This document shows positions 1-9,637 of a DNA stretch of 55,218 nt, one piece after another. Under the pieces are notes generated by a model. The model was not told where the DNA came from, searched no databases, and saw only the letters and a list, made by a program, of their open reading frames with translations. Origin of the DNA: Bifidobacterium breve (GTDB taxonomy: Bacteria > Actinomycetota > Actinomycetes > Nanopelagicales > Nanopelagicaceae). Location of the stretch: positions 1 to 55,218 of the forward strand of contig CAMAPN010000005.1 of the NCBI GenBank assembly GCA_945860275.1, given 5' to 3'. The position numbers and the translations under genes are program-made. How positions within the stretch are numbered: position 1 is the stretch's first letter; every line of letters starts with the position of its first letter.

Positions 1-420
1 TGCACCTGTGATCTTGTCGATGACGGTGAGTGATACACCTGATGATGCTGCACCCACGATTGCACCGACGCCAGCTGCGATATGTGAATCAGCAGTCTGT
101 TGTGCGATATCGGTGCTGGTATCTCCAGAATCGCCACGGATGTGCTCTACTGGTTGACCAAGAACGCCACCTGCATCGTTGATCTCCTTAACAGCGAGAT
201 CTACACCTGCGAACTCTGGTGGCCCGAGGAATGCGAGGTTACCTGTCTCTGGAAGTAGTGAACCGATCTTCAATGGACCAGTTGAAGCAGGAGCTGCCTC
301 TTCTGATGCAGTGTCGGTAGCGGTCTCTTCGGAAGCTGTGTCAGATGAGGAACAGCCTGCGAGAACGAGAGTCGCTACAGCGAAGGCGGTTACGACCTTC
401 CACTTGTATGACTTTTGCAT
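1..420 (-). CDS. Branched-chain amino-acid-type ABC transporter substrate-binding lipoprotein (N-terminal 140 codons, cut by window edge)
   Basis: This is the extracytoplasmic solute receptor of a LivJ/LivK-type ABC importer, truncated at the left edge. Translating the minus strand from the ATG at 420 gives a basic N-terminus (MQKSYKWK), a hydrophobic stretch and a lipobox LAGC with the lipidated cysteine at residue 23. An acidic Ser/Thr/Ala linker follows. The mature domain begins near residue 44 (LKIGSLLPETG) and continues with VKEINDAGGVLGQ, typical of type I periplasmic binding proteins (Peripla_BP_6). A ribosome site, AAAGGG, lies a few bases before the start. The permease and ATPase genes would be expected beyond the edge. 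Substrate specificity cannot be read from this fragment: amino acids, amides or urea are all possible. Confidence 0.85.
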   Translation of the reverse strand, partial: MQKSYKWKVVTAFAVATLVLAGCSSSDTASEETATDTASEEAAPASTGPLKIGSLLPETGNLAFLGPPEFAGVDLAVKEINDAGGVLGQPVEHIRGDSGDTSTDIAQQTADSHIAAGVGAIVGAASSGVSLTVIDKITGA

Positions 421-441
421 TATTTCCCTTTCGATGATTTT

Positions 442-453
442 CGAAGTACTTCG
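442..453. promoter_or_regulatory. 12-bp perfect palindrome upstream of the binding-protein gene
   Basis: CGAAGTACTTCG is a perfect dyad 22 bases upstream of the ATG at 420, just before the ribosome site. Its position fits an operator or a short 5'-UTR hairpin. No known regulator site is recognised, and no convincing -10/-35 pair was found nearby. Calling it an operator is inference. Confidence 0.35.
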
Positions 454-537
454 TATTTCCACCCTGAACACCAGTACTAGATGAACATTCCGGGCGAATT
501 ACTGGCTGAGTATGCCAAATGTGAGGCGAAGTTGTAA

Positions 538-570
538 GTCGGAAGGCCCGCTAAATTGGCTAAATCCGAC
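538..570 (-). terminator. Possible stem-loop after the response regulator gene
   Basis: Arms GTCGGA and TCCGAC (6 bp) enclose a 21-base spacer that contains a further GCC/GGC pair. It starts 26 bases after the regulator's stop codon and no T-run follows. Actinobacterial terminators often lack a U-tail, but the stem is short, so the call is weak. The rest of the 421-596 gap shows only the palindrome at 442-453. Confidence 0.3.
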
Positions 571-596
571 GATTATTTGCAAGAAATCTGCTCGAA

Positions 597-1217
597 TTAA
601 GGGGTACTCGCCCCATCGACCCCGCCAACGTCAGCAGAGCCCTCAATCAAAGAACGCGCCACCTCTGCCATCGACATCCGTCGATCCATAGCGCTTCGCT
701 GGAGCCAGGTGAATGCCTCTGGCTCGCTCATCCCCTGATCTCGCATGAGTAGCCCCTTAGCACGCTCCAAAAGTTTCCGAGCTTCTAATCGAGCCGTCAA
801 ATCTTCAATCTCCCCCGCAAGGAGCTCTCGCTCAAAAAAACGGGTGCGAGCAACTTCGATCGCCGGTATCAAGTCTGCGACGGTAAAAGGCTTTACTAGG
901 TACGCCATCACTCCTGCGTTGTTGGCTCGCTCGATCAGCTCTCGCTGACTAAAGGCTGTCAGCATGACGATGGGTACCTCGCCACGCAATTCCTCCGCAG
1001 CTGTGATTCCATCTTTGAGCGGCATCTTGACATCAAAGAGCGCAATATCTGGTTTCTTGTCGCGAACAATAGAAATCGCATCGTTGCCATTAGCAGCTTC
1101 GCCAACTACTTCGTATCCCTCGCGCTCTAGCATTTCCACGAGGTCCATCCGAATCAGCGCTTCATCTTCGGCCACCACAATCCTCAGCGGCCCGATTTTC
1201 TGCGTTGATGGATTCAT
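597..1217 (-). CDS. pdtaR: ANTAR-domain response regulator (PdtaR-like)
   Basis: Predicted cytoplasmic two-component regulator acting on RNA as a transcription antiterminator. The receiver domain (about 11-125) has the acidic pair E17/D18, phospho-acceptor D62 (FDVKMP), T87 and K109 (LVKP). An ANTAR domain follows at about 140-195 (ERAKGLLM, then SEPEAFTWLQ), after a short coiled linker. At 206 aa the architecture matches mycobacterial PdtaR (Rv1626) and S. coelicolor SCO2013. The ATG at 1217 is only one base from the 3' end of a tRNA gene, so no Shine-Dalgarno can fit outside the tRNA. The message may be leaderless after tRNA 3' processing. The cognate kinase is not in the window. Confidence 0.9.
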   Translation of the reverse strand: MNPSTQKIGPLRIVVAEDEALIRMDLVEMLEREGYEVVGEAANGNDAISIVRDKKPDIALFDVKMPLKDGITAAEELRGEVPIVMLTAFSQRELIERANNAGVMAYLVKPFTVADLIPAIEVARTRFFERELLAGEIEDLTARLEARKLLERAKGLLMRDQGMSEPEAFTWLQRSAMDRRMSMAEVARSLIEGSADVGGVDGASTP

Positions 1218-1218
1218 G

Positions 1219-1291
1219 TGCCCCGAGTCGGATTCGAACCGACACTATGCAGTGTTTGAGACTGCCCTCTCTACCGTTGGAGTACCGAGGC
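1219..1291 (-). tRNA. tRNA-Leu (anticodon CAA) with a short variable region
   Basis: The 73-nt minus-strand sequence folds as a cloverleaf. The acceptor is GCCTCGG with TCGGGGC (two G-U pairs) and discriminator A73. The D-stem is CTC/GAG and the D-loop contains GGTAGA. The anticodon stem is GCAGT/ACTGC around CTCAAAC, giving anticodon CAA. The variable region is only ATAGT; the T-arm is GTCGG-TTCGAAT-CCGAC. CCA is not encoded. The three-pair D-stem with positions 20a/20b is the leucine-type D-arm, and A73 fits leucine, but bacterial tRNA-Leu normally has a long variable arm. It lies 22 bases after pyk and one base before pdtaR, so co-transcription is likely. Confidence 0.88.
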
Positions 1292-1313
1292 GTTGTAGCT
1301 ATCTCCTGCAAGT

Positions 1314-2762
1314 TTAGCGGTAGGCAGGCGCAGCGCCTCCCACAGCATCTCCGATGCGATGCACCCGCATCGCGTTGGTTGAGCCCGGAATACCTGGCGG
1401 GCTCCCTGCAACGATAACGATGTACTCACCAATCGCGGCCCGAGCGGTATCAAGAAGAGCGGAATCAATCTGCTTGACCATCTCGTCGGTGTGCTTTGCC
1501 GCGGGAACAACCATTGGCTCCACGCCCCATGAGAGCGCCAATTGATGTGCGGTACTTGCCTCAGGAGTAAGGGCAAGAATCGGAATTTCTGATCGTAACC
1601 TCGCCATCCGCCGCGCTGAATCACCGCTCTGCGTAAAGGCAACGAGAAAACGAGCACCAACGACTGCACCGACCTCTGCCGCTGCTTTCGTGATTGCGCC
1701 AGATTTAGTGTGCGGGATATGGCGAAGTGGCGCGACCTGCGCCAACGCCTCTTCCTCGATTTTTGCGATGATGCGCGACATCATTGTTACAGCTTCGACG
1801 GGGTACTTACCTACGCTCGTTTCGCCCGAGAGCATCAAGGCATCGGCGCCGTCCAAAATTGCGTTCGCACAATCAGTAGCTTCAGCGCGGGTAGGCGTCG
1901 GCAGATTAATCATTGACTCCAACATTTGTGTTGCGACAATGACTGGCTTGGCATTCTCGCGCGCAGCAATGATGCACTTCTTCTGCACCAGCGGAACCTC
2001 TTCAATCGGAAGTTCCACACCTAAATCTCCGCGCGCAACCATAAGGCCATCAAATGCAGCAACAATCTCGTCGAGATTGGAGACTGCTTGCGGTTTCTCG
2101 ATTTTCGCAATCACCGGAATTCGGATATTGAGTCGATCCATCACGGCATGGGCGCCACGAATGTCATCGGCCGTCCTTACAAAGGACAATGCCACGATAT
2201 CAACGCCAGAGTTGAGCGCCCACTCTAAATCAGCGAGATCCTTCTCGGACAACGCCGGCACAGAAAGCGACGAGCCGGGCGCATTAATTCCTTTGCTATT
2301 ACTGATGAACCCCCCGGTGCGTACGACTGTGAAAATCTCGTCACCTTCGATTTTCGAAACTTGAAGTCGTACCTTTCCATCATCGATTAACAAAACATCC
2401 CCTGGAGTGCAATCTCTAGCAAGGCCCTTATATGTTGTAGAGGCGCGTGAGCTATCGCCAACTATCTCCTGCACGGTGATGACGAAGTTGGCGCCCTGTT
2501 TCAATTCATGCGTGCCATCGACAAATTTCCCAAGTCGAATCTTCGGTCCCTGCAGATCTGCCAAGAGCGCAACGTGTGCGCCCCGCCTTGCGCTCTCAAT
2601 GCGAACGTGTCGGAGTAATTCCTCATGCTCAGTGCGACTGCCATGCGAGAGATTTAGTCGTGCAACATTCATGCCAGCATCGATTAGTTGGCCAATACTT
2701 TGCGCGCTTGCCGTCGCTGGCCCTAACGTGCAGACGATTTTCGCTCTACGGTGCAGGACCAT
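1314..2762 (-). CDS. pyk: Pyruvate kinase
   Basis: Converts phosphoenolpyruvate and ADP to pyruvate and ATP, the last step of glycolysis, in the cytoplasm. The 482-residue length is normal. The N-terminus carries KIVCTLGPA and ARLNLSHG. The active-site signature IPVIAKIEKPQAV contains catalytic K220 and metal ligand E222; MVARGDLG (241-248) supplies D246, and VATQMLESM contains T278. A C-terminal effector-type domain follows (about 345-475). A strong GGGAGG ribosome site precedes the ATG. It lies 40 bases after gltD and 22 bases before the tRNA-Leu gene, suggesting one gltB-gltD-pyk-tRNA-pdtaR transcript unless a promoter hides in the short gap. Confidence 0.97.
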   Translation of the reverse strand: MVLHRRAKIVCTLGPATASAQSIGQLIDAGMNVARLNLSHGSRTEHEELLRHVRIESARRGAHVALLADLQGPKIRLGKFVDGTHELKQGANFVITVQEIVGDSSRASTTYKGLARDCTPGDVLLIDDGKVRLQVSKIEGDEIFTVVRTGGFISNSKGINAPGSSLSVPALSEKDLADLEWALNSGVDIVALSFVRTADDIRGAHAVMDRLNIRIPVIAKIEKPQAVSNLDEIVAAFDGLMVARGDLGVELPIEEVPLVQKKCIIAARENAKPVIVATQMLESMINLPTPTRAEATDCANAILDGADALMLSGETSVGKYPVEAVTMMSRIIAKIEEEALAQVAPLRHIPHTKSGAITKAAAEVGAVVGARFLVAFTQSGDSARRMARLRSEIPILALTPEASTAHQLALSWGVEPMVVPAAKHTDEMVKQIDSALLDTARAAIGEYIVIVAGSPPGIPGSTNAMRVHRIGDAVGGAAPAYR

Positions 2763-2802
2763 TACTTACGCCTCCCTCTCCCCTGATGCCCCAGTTCCTG
2801 GG

Positions 2803-4257
2803 TTACACCATAAGCGGTCTGGCTGTGGGTTCAATAGGAGCTGGTAATTGAGTGCGACCCATGAGGAATCTATCGACTGCCGCTGCTGCTGAACGTCCCT
2901 CTGCAATGGCCCACACAATCAACGATTGACCTCGACCAGCATCGCCAGCGACAAAGACGCCAGGAATAGAGCTTTGATACTCGTCATCGCGCGCCACATT
3001 TCCGCGGGCATCAAGATCAACGCCTAGTTGCGCAATTAAAGGTGATTTCTCTACGCCAGTAAATCCCATAGCAAGGAAGACGTAATCTGCGGGAATCTCA
3101 CGTTCGCTGCCGGGCACCTTTTCAAACTTGCCATTAACGAATTCAGATTCAACGATACGAAGAGCGCGCAAGTTGCCATGTTCATCGCCGAGAAACGCTT
3201 CTGTAGATACCGAATAGATGCGCTCGCCTGCCTCTTCATGTGCGCTCGAAACGCGGTAAATCATCGGATAGGTAGGCCATGGCGCAGATGATGGTCGTTC
3301 ATCACTTGGCCGCGGCATGATCTCTAACTGCGTAATCGATGCTGCGCCTTGTCGCGTCGCTGTACCAAGACAATCAGCACCGGTGTCGCCACCGCCAAGA
3401 ATTACTACATGCTTGCCGTGCACGTCGATGGGCGATTGTGCAATCTCTCCCAGACCAAGCTTGTTGCCCCATGGGAGATACTCCATTGCTTGGAAGACTC
3501 CGTTGAGATCCCGGCCCGGTACAGGAAGATCGCGCCATTGTGTTGCGCCCACTGCAAGAACTACTGCGTCGTAACGAGTGCGAAGTTGTTCACCAGTTAT
3601 CTCTTCGCCAACGTTCACGCCCGCGCGAAAGCGGGTTCCTTCAGCCTTCATCTGCGCGAGTCTGCGATCGAGAATAGATTTCTCCATTTTAAATTCAGGG
3701 ATTCCATAACGGAGTAATCCGCCAATCTTCTCGCCTCGCTCATAAACCGCGACGGTATGGCCGGCTCGGGTGAGTTGCTGCGCAGCGGCAAGTCCGGCAG
3801 GCCCTGAACCAACGACCGCTACGGTTTTGCCCGTTAGGCGATCAGGAATAAGCGGAGTCACACCCCCTGATTCAAAGGCTTCTTCGATAGTACGAAGTTC
3901 CACTTGCTTAATAGTCACTGCATCGCGATTGATTCCCACAACACACGCTGTTTCACATGGGGCTGGACATAAGCGCCCGGTGAACTCGGGGAAATTATTG
4001 GTTGCATGGAGTCGATCAATTGCTTCGCCCACTTCGCCACGCCAAATCAAGTCATTCCACTCTGGAATGAGATTACCTAGCGGGCACCCTTGATGGCAGA
4101 ACGGAATACCGCAATCCATGCATCGCCCAGCCTGCTTTTGCAGGTCGGCAAATGGTTGCTCTTCATAAACCTCACGCCAATCGCGAATCCGAATATCAAC
4201 CGGTCGCCTAGTTGGCGTTTGTCGAGGAGTTTTCATAAATCCTGTTGGATCAGCCAT
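2803..4257 (-). CDS. gltD: Glutamate synthase (NADPH) small subunit
   Basis: The beta subunit passes electrons from NADPH through FAD and iron-sulfur clusters to GltB, which makes glutamate from glutamine and 2-oxoglutarate. The N-terminal cluster region has Cys at 46, 49, 54 and 58 ([13 protein letters not shown]) and at 97, 101 and 105. FAD-binding [10 protein letters not shown] lies near 146-155, the second dinucleotide fold is [13 protein letters not shown], and the terminal FAD motif is [12 protein letters not shown]. The length of 484 aa is standard. Its start overlaps the gltB stop by 8 bases, so translation is coupled and subunit stoichiometry is probably balanced. Confidence 0.97.
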   Translation of the reverse strand: MADPTGFMKTPRQTPTRRPVDIRIRDWREVYEEQPFADLQKQAGRCMDCGIPFCHQGCPLGNLIPEWNDLIWRGEVGEAIDRLHATNNFPEFTGRLCPAPCETACVVGINRDAVTIKQVELRTIEEAFESGGVTPLIPDRLTGKTVAVVGSGPAGLAAAQQLTRAGHTVAVYERGEKIGGLLRYGIPEFKMEKSILDRRLAQMKAEGTRFRAGVNVGEEITGEQLRTRYDAVVLAVGATQWRDLPVPGRDLNGVFQAMEYLPWGNKLGLGEIAQSPIDVHGKHVVILGGGDTGADCLGTATRQGAASITQLEIMPRPSDERPSSAPWPTYPMIYRVSSAHEEAGERIYSVSTEAFLGDEHGNLRALRIVESEFVNGKFEKVPGSEREIPADYVFLAMGFTGVEKSPLIAQLGVDLDARGNVARDDEYQSSIPGVFVAGDAGRGQSLIVWAIAEGRSAAAAVDRFLMGRTQLPAPIEPTARPLMV

Positions 4258-7200
4258 GGGTTGCCTCCATTACATAAGTTTCCCGAGGTAGGCCCTCTTT
4301 TTCGGCTCGCTCCATCGCAGCAAGTACGCGAGCGTAATCCCGAGGCATCACAAGTGAGAAGCGTTCCACTGACGATTGCCAATCATTAAGGAGTTCAGCC
4401 GCAATCGTCGAACCACTTTCAGCGCTGTAGCGCGAAAGAATCGTATGTAGCAAGGCCTTGTCGCTCTCAGTTGGGATAAGTACATCTACCATCTCACCGT
4501 TGACGTTTGCCGGATTGATATCAAGCACGAAGGCTCGTCCACCAGACATACCTGCGGCAAAATTTCGACCCGTGCGACCAAGAACTACGACAACGCCACC
4601 GGTCATGTATTCACAACCGTGATCGCCGACTCCCTCGACTACTGCGGTGGCGCCAGAATTTCGCACGCAGAATCGTTCACCAACAATTCCACGAATGAAT
4701 ATCTCACCTAGAGTGCCACCGTAGCCGATGACATTTCCGGCAATGACATTCTCATGCGCATCGAACGTTGCACGCTCATCCGGTTGGACGACAATCGTTC
4801 CACCAGAGATTCCCTTACCAACGTAATCATTGGCATCGCCATAGAGGCGCAAGGTGATTCCCTTAGGAATAAATGCTCCGAAGGATTGACCGGCAGAACC
4901 GTGGAAGGTCAAATCGATTGTTCCTGGTGGCAAACCTGCCCCGCCATATCTACGTGTGACCTCGGCGCCAAGCATGGTGCCCACAGTGCGATTGACGTTT
5001 CGTACCTCAAGGCTGGCACGAACCGGCTGTGCATCTAGAAGCGCACTCTTGGAGAGCTCGATCAATTCATTATCGAGCGCCTTATCCAATCCGTGATCTT
5101 GTTTGTTGATTGCGTAACGCACGCCAGCAGCAGGCGCGACCAACAATGGTGCGAGGTCTAATCCTGCTGCTTTCCAATGATCTATCGCGCGTTTGGTATC
5201 GAGTACTTCGACCTGGCCGACTGCCTCTTCCAAAGTTCTAAAGCCAAGTGATGCCAAGAGTTCACGAACTTCCTCTGCGATGTACTCGAAGAAAGTCTCA
5301 ACAAACTCAGGTTTGCCCGAGAATTTCTCGCGCAGCGCTGGATTCTGCGTAGCCACACCAACTGGACAGGTATCCAGATGGCAGACGCGCATCATGATGC
5401 AACCCGAGACCACAAGAGGCGCTGTCGCAAAACCAAACTCCTCTGCGCCAAGTAGCGCTGCAATAACAACATCTCGACCTGTCTTTAACTGGCCATCAGT
5501 TTGCACAACGATTCGATCGCGAAGTCGATTGAGCATCAAGGTCTGTTGCGTCTCAGCTAAACCAAGCTCCCACGGTGCTCCTGCATGCTTGAGAGAGGTC
5601 AATGGTGAGGCGCCGGTACCTCCGTCATGTCCCGAGATAAGTACAACATCGGCATGCGCTTTGCTCACGCCTGCGGCGACTGTTCCGACGCCAACTTCTG
5701 CAACGAGCTTGACGTGTATCCGCGCATCTTTGTTGGAGTTTTTCAAATCATGAATGAGCTGCGCAAGATCCTCAATTGAATAGATGTCGTGATGTGGTGG
5801 TGGCGAAATTAGTCCAACGCCAGGGGTGGAGTGGCGAGTCTTTGCAACCCATGGATAGACCTTTTGGCCTGGGAGCTGTCCGCCTTCACCAGGCTTAGCT
5901 CCTTGGGCCATCTTGATCTGCAAATCATCTGCGTTGACTAGATACTCACTCGTCACACCAAAGCGTCCACTTGCTACCTGCTTAATTGCTGAACGCTTTG
6001 AATCACCATTGGCAAGTGGGATGTATCGCTCAGGATCTTCGCCGCCTTCGCCTGTATTCGATTTACCACCGAGTCGATTCATCGCAACAGCAAGGGTCTC
6101 GTGCGCCTCTTGTGAAATCGAACCGTAGGACATGGCACCAGTCGAGAATCTTTTGACGATTTCGCTCACTGGCTCGACCTCGTTGACTGATATCGCCTTG
6201 CGATCTGAGGAGAATGCAAAGAGTCCACGCAGAGTCATTAAATCTTTAGAACGATTGTTGACCTTGTCGGTGTATTGCTTGAAAATCTCGAATCTGCGAT
6301 TACGAGTGGAGTGCTGCAATAGGAAGACTGTCTCCGGATCGAAGAGGTGCGGCTCCCCATCGCGACGCCACTGATACTCCCCTCCCGTAGGAAGTTTCTT
6401 CGTTCCTGGAATCTCTCCCCCCGGTGGATACGCAATTTGATGGCGTGCGATCGCTTCACTTGCGATTACATCGATGCCAATTCCGCCCAATCGAGAAGTG
6501 GTGCCCGTGAAGTACGAATCAACAACTTCTTGCGAGAGGCCGATAGCTTCGAAAACTTGAGCGCCGGTGTACGAGGCGATGGTCGAGATTCCCATCTTCG
6601 ACATAACTTTCAAAACGCCTTTACCCAGGGCCTTAATTAAGTTACGGACCGCCTTCTCGGGAGAGATGTTCGTGATTACGCCTTGGTGAACGAGATCCTC
6701 GACGCTCTCCATTGCGAGGTAGGGATTGACTGCGGCCGCGCCATAACCAAGCAAGAGCGCAACATGGTGAACTTCGCGTACATCTCCTGCTTCTACCACC
6801 AAGCCAACTTGAGTTCTACGTTGCTCCCGGATTAAGTGGTGATGAATCGCGGCAGTAAGTAGTAGTGATGGGATTGGTGCGTTGTCAGCGTCACCGTCTC
6901 TATCCGAGAGAACAATAATGCGAGCGCCATTTTCAATTGCACGGCTTACCTCACCTTGAAGTTCTGTTATTCGAGCTGCTAAACCAGCGCCACCCTCGGC
7001 GACCGAGAAGAGTCCACGCACTACATAGGGCGTGAAACCGGTTTGAGTCTTGTCGGCGTTGACGTGGATGATCTTCGCCAGTTCATCGTTATCAATTACG
7101 GGAAACGGCAACAAAATCTGGCGGCACGAATCCGGGCCAGGATCCAAAATGTTGTGCTCTGGTCCAATCGTGGCGCTCAAACTTGTGACGAGCTCTTCAC

Positions 7201-8776
7201 GAATCGCATCCAACGGTGGATTGGTTACTTGAGCGAATAATTGTGTGAAGTAATCAAAGAGCAACCGTGGCTTGTTGGAGAGCGCAGCGATAGGAGAATC
7301 TGTTCCCATCGAGCCAAGTGGCTCTAAACCAGCCCGCGCCATCGGAGTGAGCAAGATTCGCAACTCTTCCTCGGTGTAGCCAAATGCTCGCTGTCGTCGG
7401 ATCACTGAAGCATGCGGGTAAACGATGTGCTCGCGCGCCGGGAGATCCTCTAGTTTGACTATTCCTTTATCAACCCAACTTCCGAAATCGGCGCTCTTTG
7501 CAAGGGTGGATTTAATCTCTTCATCTTCAATGATCCGACCTTCTTTGAGATCGACAAGAAACATCTTTCCTGGCTGCAATCGACCTTTGCGGACAACTGA
7601 TGCTTGCGGAATATCGAGCACTCCCACTTCGCTTGCAAGAACTACCAAGCCTTCATCAGTCACCCAAAAACGCGATGGGCGTAGCCCATTACGATCGAGG
7701 ACTGCACCAACTTGATGGCCATCGGTAAAGGTTACGCACGCAGGACCATCCCACGGTTCAATCAAGGATGAGTGGAAAGCGTAAAAGTCGCGTCGAGATT
7801 GATCCATGGTCGAGTTGTTCTCCCATGCTTCTGGGATCATCATCAACATCGCATGTGGCAAGGTCCTGCCTCCTAGATAGAGCAATTCGAGCACTTCATC
7901 GAATGAGGCAGAGTCGCTGCCACCTTCGGAGACAATCGGAAACACTCGCTTGATATCGCCTGGAATCAGATCGCTTTGCAAAAGGGCTTCTCGGGCGCGC
8001 ATCCAATTTCTATTTCCTTTGACGGTATTAATCTCACCGTTATGTGCGATGTACCGATAGGGATGCGCCAGTGGCCAGGATGGAAAAGTGTTAGTGGAAA
8101 ATCGTGAATGCACTAAGGCAAGCGGGGATGCTACGCGCTCATCGGAGAGCTCCGGGAAGAAATCCTCAAGTTGTCCAGTTGTGAGCATTCCCTTGTACAC
8201 CAAAGTCTGCGTGGAAAGCGATGGGAAATAGATTTCGTGTCCATGTTCTGCTCGCTTACGGAAACAGAAGAGAAGTCGATCGAGCTCTAGATCGCTCTCT
8301 CCTTTTGCTCCGGCAACGAATAATTGTTTGAAGCTTGGCATCACTGACTTAGCGGTAACGCCGAGCATTGATGAGTTAATCGGTAGATCGCGCCAGCCGA
8401 GAACAGTCAGACCTTCTTCGCGCGCTAAAACTTCTACACTCTTGATTACCTCATCTGCCTTCTGCTCATTCGAAGGGAGGAAGGCGATGCCAACTCCATA
8501 GCCTCCACGCTCTGGAAGTGGGAAGGCAACTTCGGCCCGCAAGTAGCTATCTGGAATTCGAATCAAAATTCCTGCACCATCACCGCTATCTGGTTCTGCA
8601 CCCGATGCGCCGCGATGCTCCATATTTCGAAGGGCAGTTAATCCAAGCGCGACAATGTCATGGCGAGCCTCACCGGTGAGTGTGGCAACCATCGCCACGC
8701 CACATGCATCCTTCTCTAAATTGGGATCGTAAAGGCCCTGCGCAACAGGAACGCCTGAGAAATGATGAATGACCAT
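4250..8776 (-). CDS. gltB: Glutamate synthase (NADPH) large subunit
   Basis: The alpha subunit hydrolyses glutamine and channels ammonia to a flavin site that aminates 2-oxoglutarate. I chose the ATG at 8776 (1508 aa) over the longer GTG at 8827, because a GGGGGGA ribosome site lies about 6 bases before it and residues 1-17 of the longer form (rich in Arg) look non-coding. A 24-residue propeptide then precedes the nucleophile C25 (KDACG), normally exposed by cleavage. Domains in order: class II amidotransferase (25 to about 430), central domain, FMN-binding synthase domain, 3Fe-4S cysteines near 1124-1136 ([12 protein letters not shown]), and a C-terminal GXGXG beta-helix. It is translationally coupled to gltD. 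Confidence 0.97.
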   Translation of the reverse strand: MVIHHFSGVPVAQGLYDPNLEKDACGVAMVATLTGEARHDIVALGLTALRNMEHRGASGAEPDSGDGAGILIRIPDSYLRAEVAFPLPERGGYGVGIAFLPSNEQKADEVIKSVEVLAREEGLTVLGWRDLPINSSMLGVTAKSVMPSFKQLFVAGAKGESDLELDRLLFCFRKRAEHGHEIYFPSLSTQTLVYKGMLTTGQLEDFFPELSDERVASPLALVHSRFSTNTFPSWPLAHPYRYIAHNGEINTVKGNRNWMRAREALLQSDLIPGDIKRVFPIVSEGGSDSASFDEVLELLYLGGRTLPHAMLMMIPEAWENNSTMDQSRRDFYAFHSSLIEPWDGPACVTFTDGHQVGAVLDRNGLRPSRFWVTDEGLVVLASEVGVLDIPQASVVRKGRLQPGKMFLVDLKEGRIIEDEEIKSTLAKSADFGSWVDKGIVKLEDLPAREHIVYPHASVIRRQRAFGYTEEELRILLTPMARAGLEPLGSMGTDSPIAALSNKPRLLFDYFTQLFAQVTNPPLDAIREELVTSLSATIGPEHNILDPGPDSCRQILLPFPVIDNDELAKIIHVNADKTQTGFTPYVVRGLFSVAEGGAGLAARITELQGEVSRAIENGARIIVLSDRDGDADNAPIPSLLLTAAIHHHLIREQRRTQVGLVVEAGDVREVHHVALLLGYGAAAVNPYLAMESVEDLVHQGVITNISPEKAVRNLIKALGKGVLKVMSKMGISTIASYTGAQVFEAIGLSQEVVDSYFTGTTSRLGGIGIDVIASEAIARHQIAYPPGGEIPGTKKLPTGGEYQWRRDGEPHLFDPETVFLLQHSTRNRRFEIFKQYTDKVNNRSKDLMTLRGLFAFSSDRKAISVNEVEPVSEIVKRFSTGAMSYGSISQEAHETLAVAMNRLGGKSNTGEGGEDPERYIPLANGDSKRSAIKQVASGRFGVTSEYLVNADDLQIKMAQGAKPGEGGQLPGQKVYPWVAKTRHSTPGVGLISPPPHHDIYSIEDLAQLIHDLKNSNKDARIHVKLVAEVGVGTVAAGVSKAHADVVLISGHDGGTGASPLTSLKHAGAPWELGLAETQQTLMLNRLRDRIVVQTDGQLKTGRDVVIAALLGAEEFGFATAPLVVSGCIMMRVCHLDTCPVGVATQNPALREKFSGKPEFVETFFEYIAEEVRELLASLGFRTLEEAVGQVEVLDTKRAIDHWKAAGLDLAPLLVAPAAGVRYAINKQDHGLDKALDNELIELSKSALLDAQPVRASLEVRNVNRTVGTMLGAEVTRRYGGAGLPPGTIDLTFHGSAGQSFGAFIPKGITLRLYGDANDYVGKGISGGTIVVQPDERATFDAHENVIAGNVIGYGGTLGEIFIRGIVGERFCVRNSGATAVVEGVGDHGCEYMTGGVVVVLGRTGRNFAAGMSGGRAFVLDINPANVNGEMVDVLIPTESDKALLHTILSRYSAESGSTIAAELLNDWQSSVERFSLVMPRDYARVLAAMERAEKEGLPRETYVMEATHG

Positions 8777-8899
8777 AAATATCCCCCCAAAAAAGTTCCA
8801 CCGTAACCTGCGCCGTAAGGGGCGCACATTTGGCAGCTACCTGCAATTAATTGGAATGGGACGACATTGGCCCAGATGTAACAGGACAAATACTAGCGA
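8777..8899 (-). promoter_or_regulatory. gltB upstream region with a small inverted repeat
   Basis: This 123-base gap must hold the gltBD promoter, since the upstream VIT gene ends at 8900 with no sign of read-through design. It contains GCGCC-GTAAGG-GGCGC (8810-8825), a 5-bp-arm hairpin about 34 bases before the chosen ATG, and the G-rich ribosome site. I could not fix a -10/-35 pair, nor recognise a GlnR or nitrogen-regulator site. Confidence 0.35.
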
Positions 8900-9610
8900 T
8901 TAAAGGCCGCTCATGTGAACCAGGGCCCCGATGCCCGATGTGACGGCCATCGCCAGTGAGCCGCCGATAAGGATTCGTATCGTGGGCGGCAAGGGCTTGG
9001 TCCCAGAAATGCTTGCGCCAATCACTCCAGCTAAAGCCAAGCCAATCACCGTAACCACGATGATGCTTACCCCTCGATTAATCAGAGTGGGAATGAATAT
9101 GCCAATCATCGGGATCAAGCCACCAGCAGTGAACGCTGCCGCCGATGCGATGGCCGCTTGGATCGGGCGCGCCTTCGTCAAGTCATGCTGACCCAACTCA
9201 TCACGAAGATGCGCCTCAAGCGCATTGTGATTGTGCATTGCTTGGGCAACCTCAAGGGCGAGCGCCTCAGGGACGCCGCGATCTTCGTAAATCTTCGCCA
9301 ATTCGCGAAGTTCTCCCTCTGGATCTAACTCAAGGTGTGCACGTTCGATTTCCCGATCCGCGTTTTCAATATCAGTTTGTGAACTTACCGAAACATACTC
9401 GCCAACTGCCATCGAAAGCGCGCCCGCCGCAATTCCAGCCAAACCTGCAGTGATGATTGTGCCGCGACCAGTTTGCGCAGCCACGAAGCCCAACATCAAA
9501 CTCGCATTAGAAACTAGGCCATCGTTAACGCCCAAGACTGCAGCGCGCAGCCAACCAGAGCGGTGTGCTCGGTGCTCTAGGTTACGTTGGTAAACCTCTT
9601 CAAGGGACAT
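8900..9610 (-). CDS. VIT1/CCC1-family metal (Fe/Mn) transporter
   Basis: A membrane protein of 236 aa resembling vacuolar iron transporter family members, which move Fe(II) or Mn(II) out of the cytosol. The N-terminal segment LGVNDGLVSNASLMLGF and the following AAGALSMAVGEYVSVSSQ are family hallmarks. An acidic cytoplasmic stretch (about 78-140, rich in E, D and H) matches the metal-binding domain, followed by three further hydrophobic segments to the C-terminus. Substrate is inferred from family only. It lies 27 bases after lgt and is the last gene of the his-trp-lgt run. The ribosome site is poor, so the start is less certain than the identity. Confidence 0.87.
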   Translation of the reverse strand: MSLEEVYQRNLEHRAHRSGWLRAAVLGVNDGLVSNASLMLGFVAAQTGRGTIITAGLAGIAAGALSMAVGEYVSVSSQTDIENADREIERAHLELDPEGELRELAKIYEDRGVPEALALEVAQAMHNHNALEAHLRDELGQHDLTKARPIQAAIASAAAFTAGGLIPMIGIFIPTLINRGVSIIVVTVIGLALAGVIGASISGTKPLPPTIRILIGGSLAMAVTSGIGALVHMSGL

Positions 9611-9637
9611 GGGGAGAAGATTAGCGCTCGGGCTGGG

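Noticed and set aside
1690-2364. 224-codon plus-strand open frame opposite pyk
   Set aside because: Composition is Ser/Ala-rich antisense of pyruvate kinase; no motif.
8777-8827. 17-residue N-terminal extension of GltB from a GTG
   Set aside because: The extension is Arg-rich and unlike GltB, and the internal ATG has a strong GGGGGGA site and fits the usual propeptide length.
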